DNA of 64,000 nucleotides from Arachnopeziza araneosa. Its lineage: Eukaryota > Ascomycota > Leotiomycetes > Helotiales > Arachnopezizaceae. Shown piece after piece: positions 11,247-22,900 of the stretch. A program made the translations under genes and the position numbers. Numbering within the stretch: position 1 is the stretch's first letter; each line of letters opens with the position of its first letter. The notes below the pieces were generated by a model. That model was given only the letters and a program-made list of their open reading frames with translations. It was not told where the DNA came from and did no database searches. The stretch is from assembly GCA_003988855.1 (NCBI GenBank), contig QYAI01000155.1, positions 1-64,000 of the forward strand. The letters run 5' to 3'.

Positions 11247-11878
11247 CTATCGCAATTCGAAACCCTCGTTAATTCCTTGGAGCACTTGCTGCTTAGGCTC
11301 TCCGTGCAAATTTGTCTGGCGAGCTCCGAAATAGTCACAAGCTGCGCGGACTAATAAAAGTCCAATTAATCCCATTCTGGTATTTGGTTCTTTACGGAGA
11401 ATTGTAGTTCTTCTGAAACATACCTGTATTCATTTTCTCAGCTTCCTCATTAGGGAACTCTGTTTCGAACTCCTGTTATCCAGAAAGTCAGATGAGATCA
11501 AGCTATTTACTAGAAGGCGAAGTGCATGCACGGTCAATTGAAAAGAAAGATTAAAGAAATAGTTTTATGTTCAAATAAGGCTAAGAGGCTCAGAAAGGTA
11601 AGGAATTCGTAAACAAACCTCTTCAAAAGCCATTATTAGCTCGACGATCTCGTGCTCATCGGCACCAAGATCATCTAAAAACCGGGTACTCTCTGAAATT
11701 TCACTCTATAATTAGGTAGCATTAATTAATATCTTAAGGCGGTACAATTAATGATAGGACTAGGAAGACAAACAAGATCGGTTTGCAGCACTTCTGAGAC
11801 TATTTTCTTCACTCGGTTGCAAATAGAGGCGGCGAGAGCGACAGATAGGATGCACAGGAGGATGAAGGCGATCTTCAT
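11247..11878 (-). CDS. secreted acyl-carrier-protein-like protein lacking the pantetheine serine
   Basis: Four exons on the minus strand, 11878-11774, 11705-11619, 11472-11424 and 11350-11247, give 114 residues. Residues 1-16 form a signal peptide with an ALA-A cleavage site. The rest matches bacterial or mitochondrial-type acyl carrier protein along its length: VKKIVSEVL (helix 1), FLDDLGAD, VELIMAFEEEFETEFP, EEAEKMNTV and AACDY. The serine that carries 4'-phosphopantetheine (normally in a D-S-L motif) is replaced: residues 49-54 read GADEHE. It therefore cannot be a normal acyl carrier. The mature protein has two cysteines, C20 and C85, which could pair outside the cell. A 26-residue tail follows the ACP domain. 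The exon model is by eye, but all phases fit and every splice site is canonical. Function is unknown; secretion is inferred. Confidence 0.7.
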
Positions 11879-12092
11879 TGTCTCTAAGCGATTGTGTAGT
11901 TCAAAGAGAGTTTATTGGTCAAGGAATCCTGAATTTTAGAGCTGGTGATTCGATTATAGAGTAGAAATGAACAAATACTCTCCAGAGCCAAGAGAACAAG
12001 ATCAGGATGTAAGCCAGGTTTATACTCAAATCCTCTGCACTTGCTCGTAGTGTTCCAAGAGTGCATGTATGCGGGTGTACCTTATGGTTTGA

Positions 12093-12253
12093 AGCATCCG
12101 GTCACATCAATCGAATCTGAGACTTTAAGGCTTTGAATCTAAGACATTTTCGCGGTCCCTTATCTGATCTAACTTTCAAAGAGGGGTTGATGTTCAACTA
12201 CCTAAGATCACTTTGCAGCTCGGCTGTGACGGCTTCCCCAGTAATTTCAAACC
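12093..12253 (-). pseudogene. possible third ACP-like remnant
   Basis: After a TAACACAG acceptor the minus strand reads GFEITGEAVTAELQSDL, which can be laid against the EFETEFPNEEAEKMNT segment of the neighbouring ACP-like gene. A second piece about 60 bases on (VSDSIDV) could be helix 4. Upstream exons are not recognisable. This is weak and could be chance. Confidence 0.2.
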
Positions 12254-12922
12254 TGTGTTATCAAGGAAGAACAATCTAGAAAGTAATTCGCGGAGAGCCA
12301 TCAGTGGGACACCCTATTGTATGACAAGTTGAAAAGAAAATTCAACTAATTTGGAACAGAAAACAGATTCCTACAAGTCTTGAAAAGGCTGCCGATGACT
12401 CCATTGAGAAATACGTAGACGCTGAATCCGGGTGATCTCATTGGAAGAGATTCTTGTAGGGACTCCTTCTCCTCGTGAAGTGTCTCGTCTGAATTTTCAG
12501 GGACGAAGAACATATGGAATATTTTGTAAATAGCTAGTAATCATTCATTGGACACTGCTCTTTCAACATAAAACAAGGAGGTGAATGTGCAATGAAAGGG
12601 CGTTAAAGGCAGACTATATAAATGTGCTACAGATTGACTGCGACAGGCAAGCAGTCGCTTTTGCTGCGGCTGTAATACTAACGATGTATGCACAGCATTG
12701 AGGCGAAGTTCGGAATGACTCTTTTCGAAGTCAGCCAGTCTACTAAGATCTCTTGTGAGTGCGCAATGACTCCCTTGTGTCAACTTTGACTAAAAACGCA
12801 GCACACTGTGATTTCTGAAGGTGGAGAGTAAATCAGGAAAAGGATGTTGTTTACAAGAAGAAGGTATAACTTATAAGAAAAGGTGTGCAGCGATGAACAA
12901 CGGATTCAGATGTTGAACAACG

Positions 12923-12928
12923 CACGTG
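12923..12928. promoter_or_regulatory. CACGTG E-box upstream of eRF1
   Basis: A palindromic CACGTG lies about 175 bases before the eRF1 start codon. It is a possible bHLH (Cbf1-type) site; binding is not shown. Confidence 0.25.
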
Positions 12929-13099
12929 CCACAATTTTCGTGACCCTAGAGTAAACTTCGGCTCCTTCAACCCACAACTCCCACGTCACACACTTGAAAA
13001 GATCCATCTTGACACTGTGCGCCTGCAGAGTCAAGCTTGTATCGACCAAAGATCTTTCGAGAACCTAAACCAAGAACTTGAAGCGTCGTTACCGCAATC

Positions 13100-14508
13100 A
13101 TGAGTGACGCTCAAGCCAACGAGGCGGAAAAGAACATCGAAATCTGGAAGGTGAAGAAGTTGATCAAACGCCTGGAGGCTGCTAGAGGAAATGGAACATC
13201 CATGATTTCTTTGATCATTCGTAAGCCTTGATACGTTATGCAGACTGTACGACGGTTTCTGACGCAATACAGCGCCAAAAGATCAGGTTTCCCGCGCCGC
13301 GAAGATGTTGGCAGAAGAATACGTGGGAGCCCCGCCGACCCCTCCCGTGTTGCGAAACTGATCGTTTATAGGGAACTGCATCCAACATCAAATCCAGAGT
13401 TAATCGACAGTCCGTCCTGTCTGCGATTACTTCTACCCAACAGCGTCTGAAACTTTATAACAAGGTTCCTCCAAATGGCCTGGTTGTATATTGCGGCGAA
13501 ATTTTGACGTCGGAAGGCAAAGAGAGAAAGGTCAATATCGACTTCGAGCCTTTCAAACCCATTAATACCTCCCTATATCTCTGCGACAACAAGTTCCATA
13601 CCGAGGCCCTTGCTGAACTTTTGGAGTCCGATCAAAAGTTTGGTTTCATTATCATGGATGGTAATGGAGCGTTGTTTGGTACCTTGAGTGGCAATACGAG
13701 AGACGTTGTTCATAAGTTCTCTGTGGACTTACCAAAGAAACACGGGCGTGGTGGACAATCTGCCCTTCGTTTCGCTCGTCTCAGAGAAGAAAAGCGCCAC
13801 AACTATGTCCGCAAAGTTGCTGAGTTGGCTGTACAAAACTTTATTACCGCTGATAAAGTCAATGTTGCTGGTATTATCTTGGCTGGTTCTGCTGATTTCA
13901 AGAACGACTTGAATGCCTCTGATCTTTTTGATAATCGCCTACAAACCAAAGTTATCAAGGTGGTTGACGTCTCATACGGAGGAGAGAATGGTTTTAACCA
14001 AGCCATTGAACTGTCAGCGGAGACTCTCAGCAACGTCAAATTTATCCAGGAGAAGAAGCTGATTGGAAAGTACTTTGAAGAGATCAGCCAAGACTCTGGA
14101 CGTATTTGTTATGGTGTTGAAGATACTTTAAAGGCGTTGGAACTCGGCGCTGTTGAGATTCTCATTGTTTTCGAAAACCTAGAAATCAACCGATGGGTCC
14201 TCAAGGATAATTCCGGTGCTCAACATATTCTCCATACCACCAAGCAGGCTGAACTTACCAACCGAGAGCAGTTCATGGACAAAGAAACCGGCCAAGAGAT
14301 GGAAGTGGTTGAGCAAGGCTCGTTCCTTGAATGGATCGCTGAGAAATACAAAGACTTCGGTGCCACTCTCGAGTTTGTCTCCGACCGCTCTTCTGAAGGG
14401 AACCAGTTCGTGAAGGGATTTGGCGGTATTGGTGGCCTTCTCCGCTACAAGGTCAATTTTGAGCAGTTAGCTGAAGTAGACGACGATGATGATTATTATG
14501 ACGATTGA
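13100..14508 (+). CDS. sup45: eukaryotic peptide chain release factor eRF1
   Basis: Three exons, 13100-13220, 13273-13322 and 13372-14508, give 435 residues, the usual eRF1 length. The N domain has NIKS at residues 62-65 and YLCDNKF, which together read stop codons. The M domain has the universally conserved GGQ within [11 protein letters not shown], which triggers peptidyl-tRNA hydrolysis in the ribosome. The C domain ends in the acidic tail DDDDDYYDD, the region known to contact eRF3. The introns are 52 and 49 nt. The second exon is only 50 nt long. All key residues are intact, so this should be the essential single-copy factor acting in the cytosol with eRF3. Confidence 0.97.
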
Positions 14509-16118
14509 CAGTTTGATAACCTCGCACTGGGCGAGGAACAATCAACTCTCAAAGTCCCGTCTAGTCAAAATCTGTCACCTAGTACTTCGGATCCCTCCCC
14601 ACGTGCCGCGCAGCAGGTTCGACAGCAGCGCGCTTCAACTGGAGCTCGCTCCAGCCTCAGAGAAGCTGTGTCCCAGCCCAGCCCTTTGAGGAACGTCATG
14701 ACGGTGTCTGGTTAAGTTGATAATCTGGGATAGTAAGGGTACGAGACTTCCACACTCTCTCATCCGCTTTCTATCTTGAATTAAAGCTAATGTGCAATAC
14801 AGGATAAACACAGGAATCATCTGGTGCATGGGAGTTTGTTACTCTGATATTCCGGCATAAAAAGCGAGTTGAGGTATCATCGTGGGAGCAATCGCTTATC
14901 ATTGTCTATCCAATTAGGATTTCTGCTATGCTGGCTTTGAGATGCTGCTGCTACCTATACTAGACGTACCGTCCGGGTCTTGGGATGGTTGTTTATCGAG
15001 AGCAAATACAAAGACTCATTTTGCACATATGCTAGTCCTTACTTTGTTTTCGTGTTGCTAACTCGCTGTAATTCAAAGCAAAATTTGTTCTATCTCGTCT
15101 GGTGAGACCTTGCCCACGCTAGCATGGGTGAGGTTCCCAGTAAGTGTCGACATAATTTTGTGTATCTTTATGTATATCTTCAATAAAATTGCTTGAGAAG
15201 TTCACCCCTGCTAGCTTGGGCAATGTCTCACCGGACGAGGGGATAGGGTCTTCTCGTCCATTATAGTTCCCATTCCTTTCTGGCGTCATATGCCAGATAT
15301 AAATATTAGAAGGTAGTCCATTACTACAGCGAGTACTCTAACAGCTGTACATAAGGGTCAAAGCAAAAGAGACCATTATACGATTATATTTACTTTCCCC
15401 CCTTAATCAGTTCTTGTAACTACGTGAATACTTGACAGTTTGATATATTTCATGGACATTCTAAAGTCTCTACGCGGGCAATCGAATAAAGTCCAAATTT
15501 TTCTGCACATTACAACGGAATGAATAGACTTGGAAATCTTGTCCTGCTTTGAAGAAAAGAATGCGGGATGGATCTGCCTTGGTTTATCTTTCCCCAATCA
15601 AATAAGGACGGTGCCTAATCTTCATTTGACACGGCTGTTCGCGCTTTCATGCATCTCGATGATCTTTTATCGACTTAGGTGTATTTGCTTGCCCTGTGAT
15701 AGCTTGACTACATGATGCAGCGAGATGAGTGGACCGGTAACAACCTGACAAAGAGCGGAGTGAGGTGGCACGTCAAAACACCCCTTTTCTTCACAGTTGA
15801 AAAGATATAAAGTGGTTATTGTTTGAATCCCTAGAGGGCGCTAACTTTATAACATAACGATCCCGTGGAAATTGTCCGACAAGCAGTTTAAGTGCTGTTC
15901 AAGGACGTTTGATGTGGGGTTGTAGTGGGGTAATCCGATACCGCCGAGAAAATATTCAGAGAAGTCGTGCTCGAAAACACGGTTCACAAGAACTTGCGAG
16001 GATCTGGTCCGCAGGACCGGGGTACACGTCGAGGACTTCCATTTTGTCGGACATGGCATAATTTCATCATCATCCTCGTTCTGTTGCCATCAACAATTCT
16101 TCCACAAGCAGCATCGCA
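14509..16118. other. intergenic, 1.6 kb
   Basis: Between eRF1 and prephenate dehydratase. It holds a MITE-like inverted-repeat element (listed) and otherwise no recognisable gene. The last few hundred bases should carry the promoter of the next gene. Confidence 0.5.
15090..15246. mobile_element. MITE-like element with imperfect terminal inverted repeats
   Basis: The left end (15091-15133) and the reverse complement of the right end (about 15203-15246) agree at most of roughly 43 positions. Both carry GGTGAGAC, TTGCCCA, GCTAGCA and GGGTGA in order. The interior is about 70 bases of AT-rich DNA with no coding potential. Size and structure fit a non-autonomous DNA transposon; a clear target-site duplication was not identified. 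Confidence 0.55.
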
Positions 16119-17262
16119 ATGGCGGAAGAGGGCTCAGGTCTCCCAATTGTGGGTTATCTTGGACCAGCTTCTTCCTATACACATCAGGTAACTCCCCTTG
16201 CCAAAACCAAATACTCGGCCAGATCAGTCGCACTGACAAGGAGAACCTTACACAGGCAGCACTCACAGCCAATGCCCTCGATGCGAAAGACTATGAGTAT
16301 CAGGCCCTTGCCACAATAGAAGGTATGATACTCAAGCTTAGAGCCACTGGGCGAAACTAACTTTGGACTTGCTAGATGTTTTCGATGCTGTGCAAGCAGG
16401 CGACATCTCATTTGGGGTTGTGCCAATTGAGAATTCGACCAATGGAGCTGTGATTCCCACCCTCGAGCTGCTCTGCGATCGCAACAATATGCACCCAAAT
16501 GTCATGATCTGTGGCGAAACATATCTCGATGTCCATCACTATCTGCTAGGCAAGGTGAACTTGACCTTTTCTGAGTCGCCGAACATCTCAGGTGCTTGTA
16601 CGCCAACGATGGCCGCTCCATTGCCTGTAAAGCCTCGAACCAGTCCCAACTGCGATATTCGACATATCAAGAGGCTCTATAGCCACCCACAAGCCTGGGG
16701 ACAATGCGATACCTTTCTCGCAGCATACTTGAAGCATGCTGAGCGGATTGACGTCAGTTCGACGAGCAGAGCAGCGGAACTGGCAGCAGAGGATGAGACA
16801 GGGACCAGTGCAGCCATCGCGAGCAAGCTTGCTTCCCAAATCCACCACTTAGATGCCCTGGCAGATCGAATTGAGGATAAGGAGGATAACACCACTCGAT
16901 TCTTCGTCTTGCGTAAAGGAGTAGGAGACAAGTCTGGTCGAGGCGAGCACACGAAGACTATGATTTCTTTCAAGGTCGATCATAGTCAACCGGGTGGACT
17001 TGCATCAGTGCTTCAATGCTTACAAGAGGAGGACTTGAATCTGACAAGTATCAACAGTCGGCCCACAAAGTTGATTCCGTTCCAGTATATCTTCTTCATT
17101 GAGTTTCAAGGAAGCGTCCACAAGGACGAGGATGGGAAGGTTTCCGCGGCTCTCAAGGCATTGGAAGAGGCTGCTCAAAGTTCGAGATGGTTGGGCAGTT
17201 GGGATGATAAGTTGCCTGTGAAAGCAAAGATTCAACACCTGGCCTCGGATGAGTTGGGTTAA
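16119..17262 (+). CDS. pha2: prephenate dehydratase
   Basis: Three exons, 16119-16187, 16256-16322 and 16376-17262, give 340 residues. The enzyme decarboxylates and dehydrates prephenate to phenylpyruvate for phenylalanine synthesis in the cytosol. The catalytic domain opens with VGYLGPASSYTHQ and includes GVVPIENSTNG and the conserved TRFFVL with its catalytic Thr-Arg-Phe. A C-terminal ACT-type regulatory domain follows (SFKVDHSQPGGLASVL, then the ESRP-like INSRPTK), the site of phenylalanine feedback in the family. Between the PIEN and TRF motifs the usual HPQA motif is present as YSHPQAWGQC. Length and domain order match fungal Pha2. Confidence 0.95.
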
Positions 17263-17429
17263 TATGGTAGACGGACTTTGCAAGAAAGGCGAAGGGAGGG
17301 AGGCTGTCGTACTGGAAGGTCCGTTTTCGGAGACTTTTTGTTATCGATAAGAAGACCCCTGTCATAAGCTGTGAAACTCTTTCTTAGATTCGAAAGAGAT
17401 GCTCCCTTAAGTAGAATTCAATTGATGAC

Positions 17430-18562
17430 ATGAAATCAGCTACAGCATATTCTTTCCTCAAACATGGCCGTTTTGTTCATCGACGTACGTTTACCTCTGT
17501 CTATAAAGATCCTATCAATGTTGCAACATCAAGTCCAGTCAACTCGTACATTAAGAACCTCCGAGATACCTTCAATGAGCTGTTAACTGCGCGCCCAGCA
17601 AATACCATATACGACTACATCGCTCCTACTCCATCTCACCTGCTCAACTTATCTCTGGCAGACCATATCCCAAAAGAATGTTATCCAGAAACCTTCTCGG
17701 TCACCAATACTGAAGCTAAGAGTATTGACCTCCCAACTATTGAACCGCTGCTACCTCTACCTCAAGGGCATCATATTGTCTACTTTCCACCGCAATATCG
17801 AGAAAAGGACCTTCTACTGGATGGAACAGATACCGAACATGCGCCTGGAGGGCCTTTCGTCCGACGATTGTGGGCGGGGGGCTCGATCGAATTTAGGAAC
17901 CAAATTTACCAAAATCCTTCAGCGCGTATGGCTTGCGTAGAGGATATATCGAACATTGAGGTCAAAGGGTCAAAAGAGGGAGATGAGAAGGTGTTCGTGA
18001 ATATCAGACGTTGTGTAGTTCCGATACAGAACATAAGAAATCCAAGTCTGATGGAAACGAGGAAGCTGGTTTTTATGAGAGAGCAATTGTCGACCGAGAG
18101 AGTCGCGGAAAGGAGACGTCTGAAGGGTATGTTATTGCCATTCTGGAAGATCCATTCCACTAATTCTGGATTCTAGTTGCTCATCAGCCCGACTTTAGCT
18201 TTACTCTTACACCAACGCCAGCCCTTCTCTTCCGTTTCTCTGCGTTAACATTCAATGCGCATCGAATTCATCTTGACCCTGAATACTCTCGCGATGTGGA
18301 AGGCCATAGAAACGTGCTTGTTCATGGGCCGCTCTCACTTGTCCTTCTTCTCTCAATTTTGCGGTCTCAATTGAATGATGGAGCGATGATATCGCGGTTA
18401 GATTATAGGAATATTTCACCACTATACGCTGGAGAGAAGATGCGAATCTGCGTTCGGAAGACTGACAAGGCTCCGTCGGACAAGCTTGAAGTTTGGATTG
18501 AAGATCAGGAGGGCTGCTATGCGGTTAAAGGATCTGCTATTGTGGGAAGCTGGGGAGAATGA
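17430..18562 (+). CDS. htd2: mitochondrial 3-hydroxyacyl-thioester dehydratase (HotDog fold)
   Basis: Two exons, 17430-18126 and 18177-18562, joined in phase 1, give 360 residues. Htd2 dehydrates 3-hydroxyacyl-ACP in mitochondrial type II fatty-acid synthesis, the pathway that supplies octanoate for lipoic acid. The N terminus is basic with few acidic residues (KHGRFVHRRTFTS), fitting a mitochondrial targeting peptide. HotDog-fold features include PGGPFVRRLWAGGSIEF and, near the C terminus, RIHLDPEYSRDVEGHRNVLVHGP, which carries the hydratase-2 type His and Asp and the HGPL motif. It starts only 167 bases after the prephenate dehydratase stop, on the same strand. Confidence 0.88.
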
Positions 18563-19957
18563 ATTGTTCCGGGTTTGGATACGACCTAACTCGGAATGAG
18601 GTTCTATGGTGCGCACTCCGACTGATTCAGAAGCCGACATGACATACATACCAAGGATACCAATGGCAGGATATTTAGTGTCTCGATTTTCTGCCGGTTG
18701 TGAGGTTAGCACCACAGAACTTGGTCAAAGTTTTTGGGTTAAGCAATTCCTTCGGCTTGACCGAATATGCAAACCAAAGCTCTAGGAGATCTGGTGGGTT
18801 GAAACAGTAAGCTGTGGTCGCACAGACAAAAGAAGCAGTGAGACCTCGGCGAAGCCATCCAGAGTTTCCTTTCGTATTGATGAGGCCTGTGATTCTGGAC
18901 GGAGGGGCAGTATATGCTCGGGTGGATTCGATGTGAGCCCCGGAAGAAGAACCAGGCTAGTCTCTCGTATTCAAAGTTTACAACAAATGTAGACCTTAAG
19001 GTCACAATCCCTATCATTGCTTCGACTCATTGATTAAGAAATAGTATGTTGAGACTCTAAAATGCTTAAACTAGAGAGCCGATCAAGAAATGACGCTGCA
19101 TATTTTGAAGGGAAGCGTTACCTACTTGGCTGGGACTCACCGTACACCATCGAAGTAAATGCTGTCCTGCCCAACCATTGATGCTCTGCCAGGATTTCCA
19201 GCGACACTTGTTAGTCGTAGCCAATTATTCTCTAGGACAGGGTGAGGTGTAGGCATGGTCGAGCCGTGCGTCACCGGCTTAGAGGGTAAACAAGCAGGCA
19301 AATGCATGCAGGCTTCCTAGTGTCCTTGATCCTGTACGAGACTACCGACCTACCTAGACAAGAAAGCTTTTAGATGTCCAGATGCCCTGATTATCCACTC
19401 CTTCTTCTTCCTTACCTCGATCTCCTAAATCGCTTCGTTATTTGCCTTGGTCTCGTAGATGTTTGATTGCAATCGGCCTCCTATCCTGAAGTACAGCAGC
19501 GAGATCCTCGCCATCTCTTGATTTACATCCCACCAGCTGCCTCGACGACGTAATAGTCTCCAGACAGAGCAGCTAATCATGTCGAGTTGACTGCATTGAC
19601 GTCTAGTTTTCTCTTTTTCCATCGAGCCCCTCTGCATTGCTTCGATTCCAATTCCTTGTGTAAATTCTGCTCCTTCCTCGTCTGCTCGCAGACTGTGTGC
19701 GCCCTCGAAAATATTATTCTGCAGAAACTAGACAAGCTTTGGCTGTATCGTACTGGCTGAACACAAATTACTTTGGGTATGATTTTGGACACCTAGATCG
19801 CCATTATTCCTCGAGACTTGGACCCTGACTCTTGGGCAGCTTCCCACAGTATAACTTCATATCTCTACGAGACCAAAACTCCAATGCCACCTCCGCAAAG
19901 TTGACCCCTCCATCTGGCCTAGCAAATCGATCTTACAGACACCCTTCATCGGGAAAG
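18563..19957. other. intergenic, 1.4 kb
   Basis: Between Htd2 and the PH/LRR gene. The frame of the next gene stays open for 42 codons upstream of its first ATG, so an upstream exon with another start is possible. No separate gene, repeat or RNA is recognised. Confidence 0.5.
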
Positions 19958-22900
19958 ATGGCACCGTTATTTAAAGAAGGTGGAGGGCATGGGCGGCGGA
20001 AAAGCATGAACCTATTCAAAAGCACTTCATTGAGTAATCTAGCACAGATTAACACTGAAGTGTCGAGCGGAAGCCCACCAGAGCAAGACAAGAAGGAAAC
20101 GAAAAAACATGGAAGGCGAGCCTCAATCTTCGGGCTGGGGCTCTCGAGCAATTCGGACCCAACTCTCGATCGGCCTACGAGTCCATCGGGTGAAGGCGCA
20201 AGCTCGCCAAAATCGCGACCTCGAACGCTACAGAAAGGCAGGCCGTCCTCAATTTTTGGTTCTCTGGGAAGGAAATCAATGAACAACGTCGACGAAGAAG
20301 TTGATGGTTTGCCTACTAGCACTCCCGAGTCACCTGTGGATTATGGAGGACCGTATAACCCGAGCAACAAAATGGTGTTATACCACGGCGAGATTCAAAC
20401 CACAAGTGGCATGTTTAGGAAGAAGAAGGAATACTTGGTGTTGACAGATACGCACTTGATTCGATTCAAAAGCCAATCGCGAGCATCTGAGACATTTCCG
20501 TCAATCCTGTCAACCATTGGCGGCAGGTCAGCCTCCACACGACATCCATCTTCCACCTCAATTGGATCGTTACAAGATGTTCAGTCGACAAACTCGCATG
20601 CTTCTTCAGAACAGGAAAACCATATACCATTGGCGCAGATTGTGACGGTTTATAAGGTTGAGGATGGTCGTCCTTTCTTTACTACCGAGGTTGTGTTTTT
20701 GGACGAGGAGTACCATGGGGTTGGATCGATCCAGCTCATGCTACATGACCCCAAAGAGGCTGATTTATGGCACACATCGATCAGAGGAGCTGCTGAAAAG
20801 GCCCGGCTGCTTATGGTAGAACCATATCCGACAAGAGTGATCAATTATCTTGTTTCTACGCTCGAAGGTCTCGAGGACTACGATAGCGAGCACTTCCAAG
20901 TATTTCGAGTCGTGAGGAGAGCATCTGCTTCGAAAAGCCGGTTGTCTTCTGATGACTTGCAAAAATTCGGATCATCCGTATATTACATGGTCATTGGTAT
21001 CAATCGAGTCCATCTAATACCCGTCCCCGACTATAGTGCTTCCTCCAACCGCCTCATGCCTCCAAAGACAAGTCGAAGCACTTATGGTATTCTTTCTTTG
21101 GTAAATTTGAGGTTTTCCAGCGATGACGACCGGTTTGAGATTGCCTTCCGCCATCCTTTGCAACCCGCTGACTCTCTTGATCTGGCGGCTTCAGCGGCTT
21201 CAGATATTCTTATTAGTCTCATGAGAGCCTGGCATTATTTGAAACCATTGTGGGAAGACCATAACTTCAACTTTTTCGGACCAAGACGCCTTTTGGTAAT
21301 GGGTGAAATCTCAGTACAACCGAATGAGGAATTAGCTTGCTTTGACAGGACTTTGGTAGCATATTGCATGGCGTATAAATGCAATCCTATGAACGTTCAA
21401 TATTCTGTTGATTGGGAAGCAGAAGATGCACCAGAGTTCAGATTATATCCTCCCTCCTACGCTAAAAAATACACAATGGTTGAGTTACTTTCTGTGATGA
21501 GATCCCTGCGATACAATGACACCTTCCACTCCATATCCTTTCGGGACATTGATCTGCACGCTTTGCATGGGACTCGTGACCTTTACGGAAATGAAAATGC
21601 GGCCTTGGCAACGCGATCTGGAATCCATCTCCAAAAGTATTTCCAACTGAAACCTCAGGACGGATCGGCCTTATACCAAGAAATTCAAGCTCTTGCCTTG
21701 AAATCGAATCGTTTGAAAAGAATGGATTTTACAAATACCTTGCCCCGAAGACACCCATCGGACAACTTTGACGTGGATGGAAAAGAGACGGAAAAAGACC
21801 CAGGATGTGAAATTGTTGCAGCTCTCATGCCTCTTTGTCAAAATCAGCTCACCCATGTCGACTGGATCATTCTAAATGGCATCGAGCTTGGCGAAACTGA
21901 TCTTGAGTTTCTTCTTCCCGCTCTTTCAAAACCAATGTCCAAGATTCGGGCAATCGAATGTTCTCGTTGCGGCTTGACCGATCGTGGAATAATGCAGCTC
22001 GTTACCCATCTTGAACGACAAAATTCTACACTCGATCTAATAACATTTTCTGGTAATCCTGGGCGAATAAATCGAGAACAGTTTCAAGGTTCGATAAGCC
22101 GATTTGCACATATTCGATCGCTTGACCTTTCAAGGACATCTTGGACAAGTGGAGATCAACCAATTATTCTTCCCGAAGTGATGATGACATGGAGACTCGA
22201 AGAACTGTTTCTCAATGGAATTGTAGTGAACGCAGAAACAGTCAACTCGATTGCAAGCTATTTGATAAGCGAAATGTCAAACCACTTGAAGACATTGCAG
22301 ATGAATCAGTGCAACTTAAGCGGCGAGGACGTTGCTCTTTTGATGCATGCTATGACAAGTTCAGGACAAGTTCGTGAATTAGATTTCCATGTCAGTACCA
22401 ATAGGCTTGAGAAAGGTGTTGGCGAGATTGTGAAAGCCATTGAGACAGACCATACGCCAACAAGTCTCGTTATGCAGATGATTGAATTCACAAAGGAAGA
22501 TTATTTCAGAGAATTGCTGCAGGCTCTCCGAATCAATACCTCAATTCGACGACTTGACATTTCTAAAGCCTCGCTACCATATGATGCTGGCAAAGAGACA
22601 TGTGAATGTCTCCGATCCGTTTTTGCCGACAACGATACACTTGAGGAGTTCGACATCTCAGGAGAGCAAGCACATCTTGAAGTTACCCGTTTTGGCATCG
22701 GTCTTAATTATGCCCTGACTGGTTTGAGAAGAAACAAGACTCTGAAAACTCTTCGAATCGAATACCAAAATCTTGGTCTAGAAGGCGCAAATACTTTATC
22801 CTCAGTTATTGAAGAGAACCAAGGACTTACACATATCTTCTGTGAGCACAACGATATTAACCTCCAAGGATTCACAATTCTTGTTAACGCCTTGGCTAAA

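Larger units (their letters stand above)
8232..13099. other. gene-poor accessory region
   Basis: Nearly 5 kb between the FAD oxidase and eRF1. It holds only a membrane-protein relic, a pyrimidine tract and the ACP-like gene family, all listed separately. The remaining short open frames (for example minus-strand frames near 8849-9070 and 9080-9328, and a plus-strand frame at 10746-11024) have no recognisable domain and may be chance. Confidence 0.55.
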
